Assembly (NCBI RefSeq): GCF_003628505.1
Contig: NZ_RBZP01000001.1
Coordinates: 496,001-560,000, forward strand
Source of the DNA: Oceanobacillus halophilus
GTDB lineage: Bacteria > Bacillota > Bacilli > Bacillales > Amphibacillaceae
Length of the DNA: 64,000 nt
Direction: 5' to 3'
Shown piece by piece: positions 27,267 to 36,453 of the stretch. A program made the position numbers and the translations under genes. The number at the start of each line of letters is the position of its first letter. The stretch's first letter is position 1. Under the pieces are notes generated by a model. The model was not told where the DNA came from and did not search any database. It saw only the letters and a list, made by a program, of their open reading frames with translations.

Positions 27267-27812
27267 TTACCTTCCTTCTAATGCATGTAGGTATAGAACT
27301 GCATAATTGGTTTTAGCATCATGAATACGTTCTTCTTCTACATATTGTTTCGCCTCATCTAATGTTAATTCAACAATTTCAACAAATTCATCGTCATCAC
27401 CAGGTTGAGGTTCATCCAATTTCACAAGATCATCTGTAATGTAAATATGTAATAATTCATTTGCAAAGCCCGGGGAGGAATAAAAGGAAGTCACAAATGA
27501 CAAGCTGTTGGTTGTATATCCTGTTTCCTCTTCTAATTCACGAACCGCAGCAACTAACGGGTTTTCTCCACGTTCAAGTTTACCAGCAGGTATCTCTACT
27601 AATGATTTTTCCAGTGGTTTGCGATACTGTTCAACAAAGACAATTTTATTATCTTTAGTTATTGGAATAACAGCCACCGCACCAGGATGCTTAATAATCT
27701 CACGTTTGGATGTTTTCCCGTTCGGTAATTGTACTTCATCTATCTGTAACTGAACAATTTTTCCATTAAATATTTCTTCTGTTTTCACTGTCTTTTCTTC
27801 AAACTTCTTCAT
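27267..27812 (-). CDS. nudF: ADP-ribose pyrophosphatase NudF
   Basis: Nudix hydrolase that splits ADP-ribose into AMP and ribose 5-phosphate. About 181 residues from the ATG at 27812, which follows AAAGGAG; the in-frame codon at 27875 lacks one. The Nudix box is intact (GKLERGENPLVAAVRELEEE with TGY). N-terminal segment KFEEKTVKTEEIFNGKIVQL is typical of the ADP-ribose branch. Confidence 0.93.
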   Translation of the reverse strand: MKKFEEKTVKTEEIFNGKIVQLQIDEVQLPNGKTSKREIIKHPGAVAVIPITKDNKIVFVEQYRKPLEKSLVEIPAGKLERGENPLVAAVRELEEETGYTTNSLSFVTSFYSSPGFANELLHIYITDDLVKLDEPQPGDDDEFVEIVELTLDEAKQYVEEERIHDAKTNYAVLYLHALEGR

Positions 27813-27966
27813 ATTAAACTCCTTTAGTAATTCAACTCTTTTAAAATTTTCTTTTATTTTATCATAATATGTCACTTAAATCAGTGAGAAGAATCATATT
27901 GATTTCTTCCTGTCATTGAATATATTAAGATAGGTATACGTATGAATGACTTATTGGAGGGATAGG

Positions 27967-28890
27967 ATGAAGAAAAATCGATTAGGAAAATCTGATATAA
28001 ATATTTCGGAGCTTACACTTGGTTGTATGTCTCTTGGAACAGATAAGAAAAATGCTACGAAAATCATTGATGCAGCTCTGGATAAAGGAATTAATCATTT
28101 AGATACGGCTGACTTATACGACTTCGGACTGAATGAAGAGATGATTGGTGAAATCATTCATAATAAAAGAAAAAATATTATTTTAACTACAAAAGTAGGA
28201 AACCATTTTAATCCATATGAAAAAGATTGGTTCTGGGATCCTTCAAAAAAATATATATTACATCAAGTAAAAGAAAGTTTGCGCAGATTAAAAACCGATT
28301 ATATTGACTTTTATATGTTACATGGGGGTACCATTGATGACCCTATACCAGAAACCATTGAAGCATTTGAACAATTAAAACAAGAAGGTATTATCCGAGC
28401 TTATGGCATTTCTTCTATACGACCGAATGTAATTCGTGAGTATGTTAAACACTCAACAATAGATGCTGTCATGATGCAGTATAGCTTGTTAGATCGCCGA
28501 CCAGAGGAAGAAATATTGGACCTCTTACATAAACATCAGATAAGTGTATTAGCAAGAGGTCCCTTGGCAAAAGGATTAGTAAGCAATCATGCTAAAGCTC
28601 AGATCACAAAAAAAGGCAAAAAAGGTTATCTAAATTATACGCATAATGAGTTACTAACCTTATCTGAACAGCTGGAAACATTAGGTGGTGGAGATACATA
28701 CACTAAAAATGAATTAGCTTTAAAATATGTACTACACCACCCAGTTGTTGCCAGTGCGGTTTTTGGTGCTAGTACCGTTGAACAAATTAATGAAAACACG
28801 AACATAAAGCTATCTGAGACTTTACCCGCCGAAATCTATCATAAGCTGCAACACCTAACGAAACCAATTATCTATGACAAGCATAAATGA
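27967..28890 (+). CDS. Aldo/keto reductase (YqkF-like)
   Basis: NADPH-dependent reductase of the aldo/keto reductase superfamily, 307 residues; substrate unknown. The catalytic tetrad is recognisable: D and Y in HLDTADLYDFG, K in LTTKVGNHF, H in DFYMLHGG. C-terminal cofactor region with VASAVFGASTVEQINEN. Start ATG 27967 after GGAGGGATAGG. It faces away from nudF and is the first gene of the + strand block; B. subtilis has YqkF at the same place. Confidence 0.88.
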   Translation: MKKNRLGKSDINISELTLGCMSLGTDKKNATKIIDAALDKGINHLDTADLYDFGLNEEMIGEIIHNKRKNIILTTKVGNHFNPYEKDWFWDPSKKYILHQVKESLRRLKTDYIDFYMLHGGTIDDPIPETIEAFEQLKQEGIIRAYGISSIRPNVIREYVKHSTIDAVMMQYSLLDRRPEEEILDLLHKHQISVLARGPLAKGLVSNHAKAQITKKGKKGYLNYTHNELLTLSEQLETLGGGDTYTKNELALKYVLHHPVVASAVFGASTVEQINENTNIKLSETLPAEIYHKLQHLTKPIIYDKHK

Positions 28891-28925
28891 CTAGAACGAA
28901 TCACACCCCCATTTTTTTTGGGAAA

Positions 28926-28960
28926 CAAAAAAATAGGTTGATACCGTTGTGTCAACCTAT
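28926..28960 (-). terminator. Terminator of the YqkB-like gene
   Basis: ATAGGTTGA (28933-28941) pairs with TCAACCTAT (28952-28960), followed on the minus strand by seven T. It lies 15 bases after the stop of the minus-strand gene and may also serve the convergent reductase gene. Confidence 0.8.
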
Positions 28961-28975
28961 CTCATAATTATTCCT

Positions 28976-29293
28976 TTACAAAATACTTTGCTGTGGTATG
29001 AATGGATTTAACATTTCATCAGGGCTAGATAATCGAAATGTTCCATTTATAATATCCAACTTTATATCCTGGTTAAAGAAAACAGCCTGTTGTTTTGAAA
29101 TGATTGTTGGAAATGAATCATTAAGTACATCCTGATGATAGTCTGATTTTTCATCCGTTAATCGAATAGTAGGCATCCCATTCACACCACAACCACAGTC
29201 ATCTACATCATACCAAAGAAGCAAGTAAGATCTATCTTGACTATTTATTTCCTTTAGCATTTCATTCGCTTCAGGAGTTATTGTTAATTTCAT
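28976..29293 (-). CDS. yqkB: HesB/IscA-like iron-sulfur family protein (YqkB)
   Basis: 105 residues of the HesB-like fold; B. subtilis YqkB is in the same neighbourhood. The motif DVDDCGCGVNGMP (about 30-42) provides two cysteines, fewer than a true A-type Fe-S carrier. Ribosome site AAAGGTGG before ATG 29293. Convergent with the aldo/keto reductase gene and divergent from the glpQ-like gene. Confidence 0.85.
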   Translation of the reverse strand: MKLTITPEANEMLKEINSQDRSYLLLWYDVDDCGCGVNGMPTIRLTDEKSDYHQDVLNDSFPTIISKQQAVFFNQDIKLDIINGTFRLSSPDEMLNPFIPQQSIL

Positions 29294-29376
29294 GTAAACA
29301 CCACCTTTTTATATTTTATCATGCTATTGAAAGATTAGAAAATATGGTGATTCACTTACGTGAGGTGAAAAAAGAT

Positions 29377-30108
29377 ATGGCCACAAGCATATTTGCCCAT
29401 CGGGGAGCAAGTAAGTATGCTCCTGAAAATACTTTACCAGCTTTCGACTTAGCATATAAAATGAAAGCTAATGGTATTGAAACGGACGTTCAATTAACCA
29501 AAGACAATATTCCTATTATTATTCATGATGAAAAACTAAACCGAACTACAAACGGAATTGGTTTTGTTAATGAACTCACACTTTCAGAAATTAAAAAACT
29601 AGATGCTGGCAGCTGGTTTAGCAAGAAGTATTCAAACACTAGGTTACTCACTTTGGAAGAGCTATTAGAATGGATAAAACATAAACCATTATACTTAAAT
29701 ATTGAACTGAAAAATAATAAAATAGATTATAAGAATTTGGAACAGATGGTATTTGATATGCTAGAAAATTATCATTTACTTGAGAGGACTATACTCTCTA
29801 CTTTTAATCCCAACAGTGTAGCAAGAATGAAAGAGATGAATCATTTAACAGGTATCGCATTCCTTACTTCTAAACGGAATAAAAATCTGGTAGATGATGC
29901 AAAGAAATTAGGAGCAAATGCTTTACATATAAAATATAAATTATTGAATCAAGCGTTCGTGCAAAAATGTCATCAGGAAAATATGAACGTACGTGTATAT
30001 ACTATTAATAAAGTTCCATCCATGAAACGCTGCTTCGATTATGATTGTGATGGTATTTTTACAGATGTACCTGATATAGCGGTTAAGTATAATGGATCAT
30101 ACTATTAG
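29377..30108 (+). CDS. Glycerophosphodiester phosphodiesterase
   Basis: Hydrolyses glycerophosphodiesters to glycerol 3-phosphate and an alcohol. 243 residues, no signal peptide, so cytoplasmic. Catalytic motifs: AHRGASKYAPENTLPAF (about 6-22), ETDVQLTKD and IIHDEKLNRTT, then NIELKN. The start at 29377 is chosen for GAGGTGA upstream and because the family begins just before AHRG; an in-frame start at 29281 would add 32 atypical residues. Resembles B. subtilis YqiK. It precedes namA by 9 bases. Confidence 0.9.
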   Translation: MATSIFAHRGASKYAPENTLPAFDLAYKMKANGIETDVQLTKDNIPIIIHDEKLNRTTNGIGFVNELTLSEIKKLDAGSWFSKKYSNTRLLTLEELLEWIKHKPLYLNIELKNNKIDYKNLEQMVFDMLENYHLLERTILSTFNPNSVARMKEMNHLTGIAFLTSKRNKNLVDDAKKLGANALHIKYKLLNQAFVQKCHQENMNVRVYTINKVPSMKRCFDYDCDGIFTDVPDIAVKYNGSYY

Positions 30109-30117
30109 GAGGATTTT

Positions 30118-31137
30118 ATGGCTAAGTTATTTTCACCCTATCATATTAAAAATGTTACATTAAAAAATAGAGTTGTTATGTCACCAATGTGCATGTATTC
30201 ATCTTCAAATGAAGATGGAATGTTAACACCATTTCATCTAACTCATTATACTTCAAGAGCCCTTGGACAAGTGGGGTTAATTATAACGGAGGCTACAGCA
30301 GTGCAGCCAGAAGGTAGAATTTCCCTACAAGATTTAGGGATTTGGTCTAATAATCACATTGAAGGATTTAAACAACTGAATAACCAAATACATTCGTACG
30401 GCAGTAAATCTGGGATACAACTTGCACACGCTGGGAGAAAAGCAAGATTAAACTCTACTTCTATCTATGCCCCATCTCCTATTCCGTTTAATGATAAATC
30501 CAAACAGCCTACAGAGATGACTAAAGATGACATTATAAAGACGATTAAAGCTTTTAAAGAAGCCGCTAGAAGAGCACGAGAAGCACAGTTTGATATCATT
30601 GAAATTCATGCTGCGCATGGGTATTTAATTAATGAGTTTTTATCTCCATTAACCAATAAACGAAGTGATCAATATGGTGGAGAGAGAGAAGGTCGTTTCC
30701 TATTCTTAAAAGAAGTTATCGAAGCAGTTAAACTAGAGTGGACTGGCCCATTGTTTGTACGAATCTCAACAAACGAGTATGATAAAAGCGGTAATACATT
30801 TGAAGACATTTTGTATTTCACACAACAATTAAAGAGTTTAGGTGTTGATTTAATTGACTGCAGTTCGGGCGGTGTCATCGAGACATCCATCAATACCTAC
30901 CCAGGATATCAATTAAACCGCTGTGAAAGAATTAAAAATGATACTGATATAAACACTGGAGCGGTCGGCTTGATAACATCAGGGCTGCAAGCTGAAGAAA
31001 TATTGCAAAACGATCGCGCAAATCTTGTCTTTATCGGTCGTGCACTACTTAGAAATCCATATTGGGCAAAAGCAGCAGCTGAGGAACTACGAGAAGAAAT
31101 TGAAATACCTAAACAATATAAGCGAGGTTGGAAATAA
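30118..31137 (+). CDS. namA: NADPH dehydrogenase NamA (old yellow enzyme family)
   Basis: FMN-dependent ene-reductase that reduces activated C=C bonds of unsaturated aldehydes and ketones. 339 residues; TIM-barrel start [20 protein letters not shown], the YqjM-type redox-modulating cysteine in MSPMCMYSS (C25), active-site histidines in [16 protein letters not shown], and [12 protein letters not shown] for phosphate binding. AGGAGG upstream. Its stop overlaps the rnz start. Confidence 0.95.
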   Translation: MAKLFSPYHIKNVTLKNRVVMSPMCMYSSSNEDGMLTPFHLTHYTSRALGQVGLIITEATAVQPEGRISLQDLGIWSNNHIEGFKQLNNQIHSYGSKSGIQLAHAGRKARLNSTSIYAPSPIPFNDKSKQPTEMTKDDIIKTIKAFKEAARRAREAQFDIIEIHAAHGYLINEFLSPLTNKRSDQYGGEREGRFLFLKEVIEAVKLEWTGPLFVRISTNEYDKSGNTFEDILYFTQQLKSLGVDLIDCSSGGVIETSINTYPGYQLNRCERIKNDTDINTGAVGLITSGLQAEEILQNDRANLVFIGRALLRNPYWAKAAAEELREEIEIPKQYKRGWK

Positions 31138-32054
31138 TGGAACTACTTTTTCTAGGGACTGGAGCTGGTATACCATCTAAAGAAAGAAATGTTACTGCTA
31201 TTGCTTTATCCCTTTTGCAGGAGATAAATAGTATATGGTTATTTGATTGTGGAGAAGCTACCCAACATCAAATTTTACATACTTCAATAAAACCTAGAAA
31301 AGTAAATAAAATATTTATTACTCATTTACACGGAGATCATATTTTTGGGTTACCTGGTTTCCTAAGCAGCCGTTCATTTCAAGGTGGAAATGAAGAACTC
31401 ATCATCTATGGACCAAAGGGAATCAAAGACTATGTAAAAACAAGCCTTGAGTTAAGTGCATCTCACTTAACCTATCCCCTATCTTTTGTTGAGGTCGAAG
31501 AGGGACAAATAGTCGATGAAGAACACTTTGAAGTTCATGCAAGGAAACTTGATCATGGAATTGATAGTTATGGATATCGAATTATAGAAAAGAATAAACC
31601 AGGCGAATTACTTGTCTCAAAATTAGTGGAAATGAATGTAATGCCAGGACCTATCTATAAGCAAATCAAAGAGAATTCTATGGTTACATTAGAAGATGGG
31701 ACAATCATTTATCGAGAGAATTTTATAGGCCCTGAAAAAAAAGGAAGGATAGTGACAATTCTAGGAGATACAAGATACCAAAAAGAACATCAAGAATTTG
31801 TTGCAGATTCTGACGTTCTGGTTCACGAAGCTACATTCGAACATGAAAAAGCTAACCTGGCATATGAATATTTCCATTCTACTACCACACAAGCAGCAAC
31901 ATTAGCCAATAACAGTAATGTGATTCGCTTGATTCTAACACATATTTCTTCTCGGTACCAAAAAGATAACAACCAGAAACTATTAGAGGAAGCAAAAAAG
32001 ATTTTCCCAAATACGAGTGTAGCGACGGACTTCACGAATATAATAATAGAATAA
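31137..32054 (+). CDS. rnz: Ribonuclease Z
   Basis: Endonuclease that matures tRNA 3' ends. 305 residues of the metallo-beta-lactamase fold. Zinc ligands in THLHGDH (H63, H65, D67, H68), a later GDTRY motif and LTHISSRY near the C terminus; the long insert in the middle is the flexible arm. The start ATG overlaps the namA stop as TAATG; an in-frame TTG nine bases upstream is less likely. Confidence 0.95.
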   Translation: MELLFLGTGAGIPSKERNVTAIALSLLQEINSIWLFDCGEATQHQILHTSIKPRKVNKIFITHLHGDHIFGLPGFLSSRSFQGGNEELIIYGPKGIKDYVKTSLELSASHLTYPLSFVEVEEGQIVDEEHFEVHARKLDHGIDSYGYRIIEKNKPGELLVSKLVEMNVMPGPIYKQIKENSMVTLEDGTIIYRENFIGPEKKGRIVTILGDTRYQKEHQEFVADSDVLVHEATFEHEKANLAYEYFHSTTTQAATLANNSNVIRLILTHISSRYQKDNNQKLLEEAKKIFPNTSVATDFTNIIIE

Positions 32055-32075
32055 TTTAGAAGAGGAGAACTTTTT

Positions 32076-33446
32076 ATGGAAACAACGGAAAGAATTGTTG
32101 CGAATTCACGTTCGTATTTTCTTCATGGCAATACCGTATCCTTTGAGTTTCGTAAAAAACAACTGGTAAATCTTAAGGATATGATAAAAAAACATGAATC
32201 ATCTATTTACAGAGCATTAAAAAGAGATTTAAATAAATCTAGACATGAAGCATTTACTACTGAAATCGGCTTTCTTTACAATGAGATAGATTTTACTTTA
32301 AAAAACTTAGGGAATTGGATGGAACCAGAAAAGGTTGCAAGTCCAATTACTCATAAAGGGACAAAAAGTTACATTATGAAAGAACCATATGGTGTAGCTC
32401 TTGTAATTTCACCATGGAACTATCCATTACAATTAGCCCTTGCCCCTGTAATTGGAGCAATCGCTGCTGGGAACTCTATCGTTTTAAAACCATCAGAGCA
32501 TTCCAAAGCGACTTCTTCCCTTTTATCCAAAATGATTAGTGAAACTTTTGACAGTTCTTTTTTCACCGTTATAGAGGGTGGTATTGAGGTAACAACTGAA
32601 TTGCTAAAACAAAAATTTGATACTATTTTCTTTACAGGAAGTACGAAAGTTGGCAAGATTATTATGAGAGAAGCGAGTAATCATTTAACTCCTGTAACAT
32701 TAGAACTAGGTGGAAAAAGCCCTGCTATTGTAGATATAGATTCTAATATTAACTTAGCGGCCAAAAGAATTGTTTGGGGTAAATTTACAAATGCCGGTCA
32801 GACTTGTGTTGCCCCAGATTATGTGTATGTTCATGACAAAGTCAAGTTTAAGTTTTTAAAGGCAGTCAAAAAATATATTCGTTCCTTTTATAGTAAAGAT
32901 CCATTAAAGAATAATGATTATACCAAGATTATTAATGAAAAACATTTTGATCGACTACTAGGATTTTTAGAGGACGGAGAAATCTTGCATGGCGGTGGAA
33001 CTAATAGAGAGACACTTATGATGGAGCCTACAGTTTTAGATAAAATATCATGGCAAGATTCAGTGATGCAAGAGGAAATTTTTGGACCTATTCTACCAAT
33101 CTTAAGTTTCACGAATCTCGAAGATGCTCTTTATAAGATAAAAATGAGTGATAAACCATTAGCACTTTATTATTTTGGCGAAGATAATCACACGCAGCAA
33201 CAAGTTATCGAATATGTACCATTTGGTGGAGGTTCGATTAATGATACCCTCTATCACTTGGCGAACCCTCATTTACCATTTGGAGGAGTTGGGAATAGTG
33301 GGATGGGATCGTATCATGGAAAATACAGCTTTGAAGCATTCTCCCACCAGAAAAGTGTACTAAAACAGACAACTAAATTTGATATGCCATTCCGCTATCC
33401 CGGAGGTAAACTATCCGAGTCCATTGCTAAAACCATGATGAAATGA
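32076..33446 (+). CDS. Aldehyde dehydrogenase (class 3 type)
   Basis: NAD(P)-dependent oxidation of aldehydes to carboxylic acids. 456 residues, short class-3 length, similar to B. subtilis YwdH. Catalytic residues: E210 in LELGGKSP, C244 in NAGQTCVAPDYV, and the N-terminal ISPWNYPLQL motif. C-terminal EAFSHQKSVL tail. AGAGGAG before the ATG; ends the + strand block glpQ-namA-rnz-aldH, perhaps a unit dealing with lipid-derived aldehydes (inference). Confidence 0.9.
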   Translation: METTERIVANSRSYFLHGNTVSFEFRKKQLVNLKDMIKKHESSIYRALKRDLNKSRHEAFTTEIGFLYNEIDFTLKNLGNWMEPEKVASPITHKGTKSYIMKEPYGVALVISPWNYPLQLALAPVIGAIAAGNSIVLKPSEHSKATSSLLSKMISETFDSSFFTVIEGGIEVTTELLKQKFDTIFFTGSTKVGKIIMREASNHLTPVTLELGGKSPAIVDIDSNINLAAKRIVWGKFTNAGQTCVAPDYVYVHDKVKFKFLKAVKKYIRSFYSKDPLKNNDYTKIINEKHFDRLLGFLEDGEILHGGGTNRETLMMEPTVLDKISWQDSVMQEEIFGPILPILSFTNLEDALYKIKMSDKPLALYYFGEDNHTQQQVIEYVPFGGGSINDTLYHLANPHLPFGGVGNSGMGSYHGKYSFEAFSHQKSVLKQTTKFDMPFRYPGGKLSESIAKTMMK

Positions 33447-33463
33447 TAAGAAACCATTTTAAA

Positions 33464-33515
33464 TTGGCTCTCGCTTTTCCACTTAATGTGCTTTCATTCT
33501 TTCCGGCAGAATACT
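33464..33515. repeat. Degraded copy of the 17-kb repeat
   Basis: GCTCTCGCTT, CATTC and CCGGCAGAATACT occur here in the same order as in the reverse complement of 17144-17200, the outer edge of block B of the repeat pair. Most of the element is missing. It sits between the aldehyde dehydrogenase stop and a terminator. Confidence 0.6.
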
Positions 33516-33563
33516 TATGCTCTTGAGAGGAATTGCGCAGACTTATTGTAATAGTATACAGCC

Positions 33564-33604
33564 TTAAAAAAAGATCTGATTAGCATAAAGTTAATCAGAT
33601 CTTT
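33564..33604. terminator. Bidirectional terminator between aldehyde dehydrogenase and polymerase IV genes
   Basis: AAAGATCTGATTA (33570-33582) pairs with TAATCAGATCTTT (33592-33604). The minus-strand side runs into seven T, the plus side into TTTATATAT. Confidence 0.85.
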
Positions 33605-33622
33605 ATATATATTCTATTGGAC

Positions 33623-34870
33623 TTATTTTCGATAATCGTCCAAGAAGTCCTTTTGAAAACTGGTTTTAGGCTGTTGTTCTTGCTCTGAAGGATAAATTTG
33701 TTTAAAGGGATTCTTACCATATTTTTCTGTTAACGTATCTATGGCACCATATAATTTTTCTTTACTGGCTTCTTTCTCGTAGGAGAACAAATCCAACTGT
33801 TTCCCAATATATTGTTTATCTTCGATATCTAGAACAGTAATACCAACTAATCGAATTGGTTCCTCGTTCCAGTGCTGTTGTAATAATTCGTTTGCAATAA
33901 GAAGAATTTCTGATTTACTATCTACATAATATTGAAGCTTTTTACTGCGTGTAATGGTCTTTCTATCATGATATCGGATCATTAACTGTATACTTTTCCC
34001 TGCTGCATTTTTTCGTTTCATTCTTCTTTCTACATTATCAGCAAGATATTCCATCAGTCTCCTTATTTTATTTATATCTGTTGTATCTTCTGCAAGTGTC
34101 TGTGAGTTTCCGATACTTTTAAATTCATAGATTGCATCAGGGTCTACTGGTCGTGGATCTATTCCGTTGGCGCGATTTCTAAGACGCTCACCATTAATGC
34201 CAAATAATTGTTTTAATTGATAAACATCCGCCTTGGCTAAATCACCAATAGTTTTAACTCCTACTGCATGTAATTTTTCCGAAGTCTTTTCTCCAACACC
34301 ATACATTTCTACAACCGAAAGCGGCCAAAGAGTCCTATCTAATTCCCTTTTTCTAAGAATCGTAATTCCTAGTGGTTTTTTCATATCTGATGCCATTTTT
34401 GCCAAGAACTTATTTGGTGCAATTCCAATACTGCAAGGCAAATCAAGTTCTTGTAGAATCCTTTTTTGCAGATACTCAGCAAGCTCTAAAGGTGTTCCAT
34501 AATTTTTTGTTTCTGTAACATCCATATATCCTTCATCAATAGATACCGGCTGAACAAATGGAGTAACTTCTGATAATATTTTAAACATTTCTTTTGAAGC
34601 TGCACGGTAACGATCAAAATTGGGTTTCATAACGGTTAAGTTCGGACATAATTTTTTTGCTTGCCAAACATTCATAGTTGTCTTAACGCCTTTGTCTCTG
34701 GCTTCATAACTACTTGTAACAATAACCCCTCTTCGTTCTTCAGGATTTCCTGCAATTGCTAAAGGTTTGCCTTTTAATGTTGGATTATAAGCCATTTCTA
34801 CTGATGCATAAAAGCAGTTCATGTCAATATGAAATATAATTCGTCTTTTATTTTGCTTTGGCAATGCCAT
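33623..34870 (-). CDS. dinB: DNA polymerase IV (Y family)
   Basis: Translesion polymerase, 415 residues, matching PolY1 (YqjH) of B. subtilis. Catalytic acidic residues in FHIDMNCFYASVE (about 13-25) and SIDEGYMD (about 109-116); finger motif VIVTSSYEARDKGVKTTM; helix-hairpin-helix near KLHAVGVKTIGDLAK; little-finger domain to about 345. A clamp-binding motif QLDLF is near residue 363. Monocistronic, convergent with the aldehyde dehydrogenase gene. Confidence 0.93.
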   Translation of the reverse strand: MALPKQNKRRIIFHIDMNCFYASVEMAYNPTLKGKPLAIAGNPEERRGVIVTSSYEARDKGVKTTMNVWQAKKLCPNLTVMKPNFDRYRAASKEMFKILSEVTPFVQPVSIDEGYMDVTETKNYGTPLELAEYLQKRILQELDLPCSIGIAPNKFLAKMASDMKKPLGITILRKRELDRTLWPLSVVEMYGVGEKTSEKLHAVGVKTIGDLAKADVYQLKQLFGINGERLRNRANGIDPRPVDPDAIYEFKSIGNSQTLAEDTTDINKIRRLMEYLADNVERRMKRKNAAGKSIQLMIRYHDRKTITRSKKLQYYVDSKSEILLIANELLQQHWNEEPIRLVGITVLDIEDKQYIGKQLDLFSYEKEASKEKLYGAIDTLTEKYGKNPFKQIYPSEQEQQPKTSFQKDFLDDYRK

Positions 34871-35098
34871 AAAAATAACATCCTTACTCTTTATTAACTA
34901 ACTCCATTATATCATATTCTCTATTTTACAAGGTGGAATTAAATCTTGACATAAAGAAAAACGTAACGGGTTCAGTTTTGGAAGAGAAAGACGCTAATAA
35001 CTTTAAATACCCTTTTAAACACGGGAATAACTACAAGTGACATATAAATAACATTTAGAAATAGCTAAAATCAGACAAATGTTGTCCTATCAATAAAT

Positions 35099-35135
35099 AT
35101 AGGAGTACAAATCATTATGCGATCTGTACTCCTAT
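35099..35135 (-). terminator. Hairpin after the M20 peptidase gene
   Basis: ATAGGAGTACA (35099-35109) pairs with TGTACTCCTAT (35125-35135); the minus side continues ATTTATTG, a weak T tail. It is the only structure I see in the 340-base gap 34871-35210. Confidence 0.55.
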
Positions 35136-35210
35136 TTAGTGTAATATTCATTGTTTTAGCTCCCGATACTGAACCTGTCACTTATAGATGTGTTCTCTCG
35201 TCATGTTAAG

Positions 35211-36335
35211 TTACTTTGCAACCTGATTGACAATAGCTACTACTAATTCTGTTATTTTCTCAAGGTTGTCAACAGAAATTTTCTCGTCTGTGGTATGAAT
35301 TCCTTCATATCCAACAGCGAGATTTACGGTTGGAATTCCTAATCCGGCAATAATATTTGCATCACTGCCTCCACCGCTTTTTAGGAGTTTGCTTTCTCTG
35401 CCAATAGATTTAGCTGCTTCTCTAGCTACTTCAACAACTTCATCTCCTGCTTTTTGATTAAACCCAGGATACATTACCTTGATCTCTACGTCAGCGGAAC
35501 CACCATATTCTTCTGCTGTCTTCTCAAAAGCTTCTTTCATTTTTGCAACTTGGGCTTCCATTTTTTCAGGGACTAGTGATCTGGCTTCAGCTAGAATCTC
35601 CACATGATCGACAACAATATTGGTTTGTTTTCCACCTTCAAATCTTCCAATATTTGCTGTTGTTTCTTCATCAATACGACCTAGTGGCATTTTGGAAATC
35701 GCTTTAGCTGCTAGTGTGATAGCAGATATACCCTTTTCTGGTTCTAATCCAGCGTGTGCTGTCTTGCCTTTTATAATTGCAAACACCTTAGCTTGTGTAG
35801 GAGCAGCTACAATAATGTCACCAACTTCTCCATTGCTATCAAGCGCATAGCCATACTTTGCCTTTAGCAAAGATTTATCTAATGCTTTGGCTCCTACTAG
35901 CCCGGATTCTTCCCCAACCGTGATAATGAATTGAATGTCTCCATGTTCCATATTGTTTTCTTTCATTAGGCGTAAAGATTCTAAGATAGCTGCAAGACCT
36001 GCTTTATCATCTGCTCCTAGAATGGTCGTACCATCAGAAACAATGTATCCATCCTTGATAGATGGCTTAATATTTTTTCCTGGAACGACTGTATCCATAT
36101 GAGAAGTGAAATAAATCGGATCGATACCTTCTTTATTTCCCTTTAATGTACAAATTAAATTGCCTGCACCATGTCCTGTTGTATCCTTCGAGTTATCTTC
36201 ATAAACTTCTACACCTAAATCAGTAAATTTTTTCGTTAATACCTCAGCTATTTTTTCTTCATTCTTCGTTTCAGAATCTACTTTAACAAGTTCAAAGAAT
36301 TCATTTATTAATCGTTCTTGATTTACTGTTGTCAT
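35211..36335 (-). CDS. M20-family peptidase, PepT-like
   Basis: Zinc exopeptidase of about 374 residues related to tripeptidase T (B. subtilis YqjE). Metal and catalytic motifs: SHMDTVVPG, ILGADDKAGLAA, GEESGLVGA and ALDSNGEVG, with the dimerisation domain in the middle (KTAHAGLEPEKGISAITLA). The second of two close ATGs (36335) is preferred, 8 bases after GGAGG. Transcribed after the carboxylase gene but separated from it by a terminator. Confidence 0.88.
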   Translation of the reverse strand: MTTVNQERLINEFFELVKVDSETKNEEKIAEVLTKKFTDLGVEVYEDNSKDTTGHGAGNLICTLKGNKEGIDPIYFTSHMDTVVPGKNIKPSIKDGYIVSDGTTILGADDKAGLAAILESLRLMKENNMEHGDIQFIITVGEESGLVGAKALDKSLLKAKYGYALDSNGEVGDIIVAAPTQAKVFAIIKGKTAHAGLEPEKGISAITLAAKAISKMPLGRIDEETTANIGRFEGGKQTNIVVDHVEILAEARSLVPEKMEAQVAKMKEAFEKTAEEYGGSADVEIKVMYPGFNQKAGDEVVEVAREAAKSIGRESKLLKSGGGSDANIIAGLGIPTVNLAVGYEGIHTTDEKISVDNLEKITELVVAIVNQVAK

Positions 36336-36387
36336 CTTCATAACCTCCTGCTTAATAGGTTACTACATTTTGAACTGGAAATGAAAT

Positions 36388-36445
36388 GAAAAAGCGTCTA
36401 TTAAAAAGACTAAAATAACTGTCTTTTTAATGTAAACGCTTTTTC
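36388..36445 (-). terminator. Terminator of the methylmalonyl-CoA operon
   Basis: GAAAAAGCGT (36388-36397) pairs with ACGCTTTTTC (36436-36445), with an inner stem AAAAAGAC/GTCTTTTT. It lies 9 bases after the carboxylase stop. Confidence 0.8.
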
Positions 36446-36453
36446 ACCTTCCA

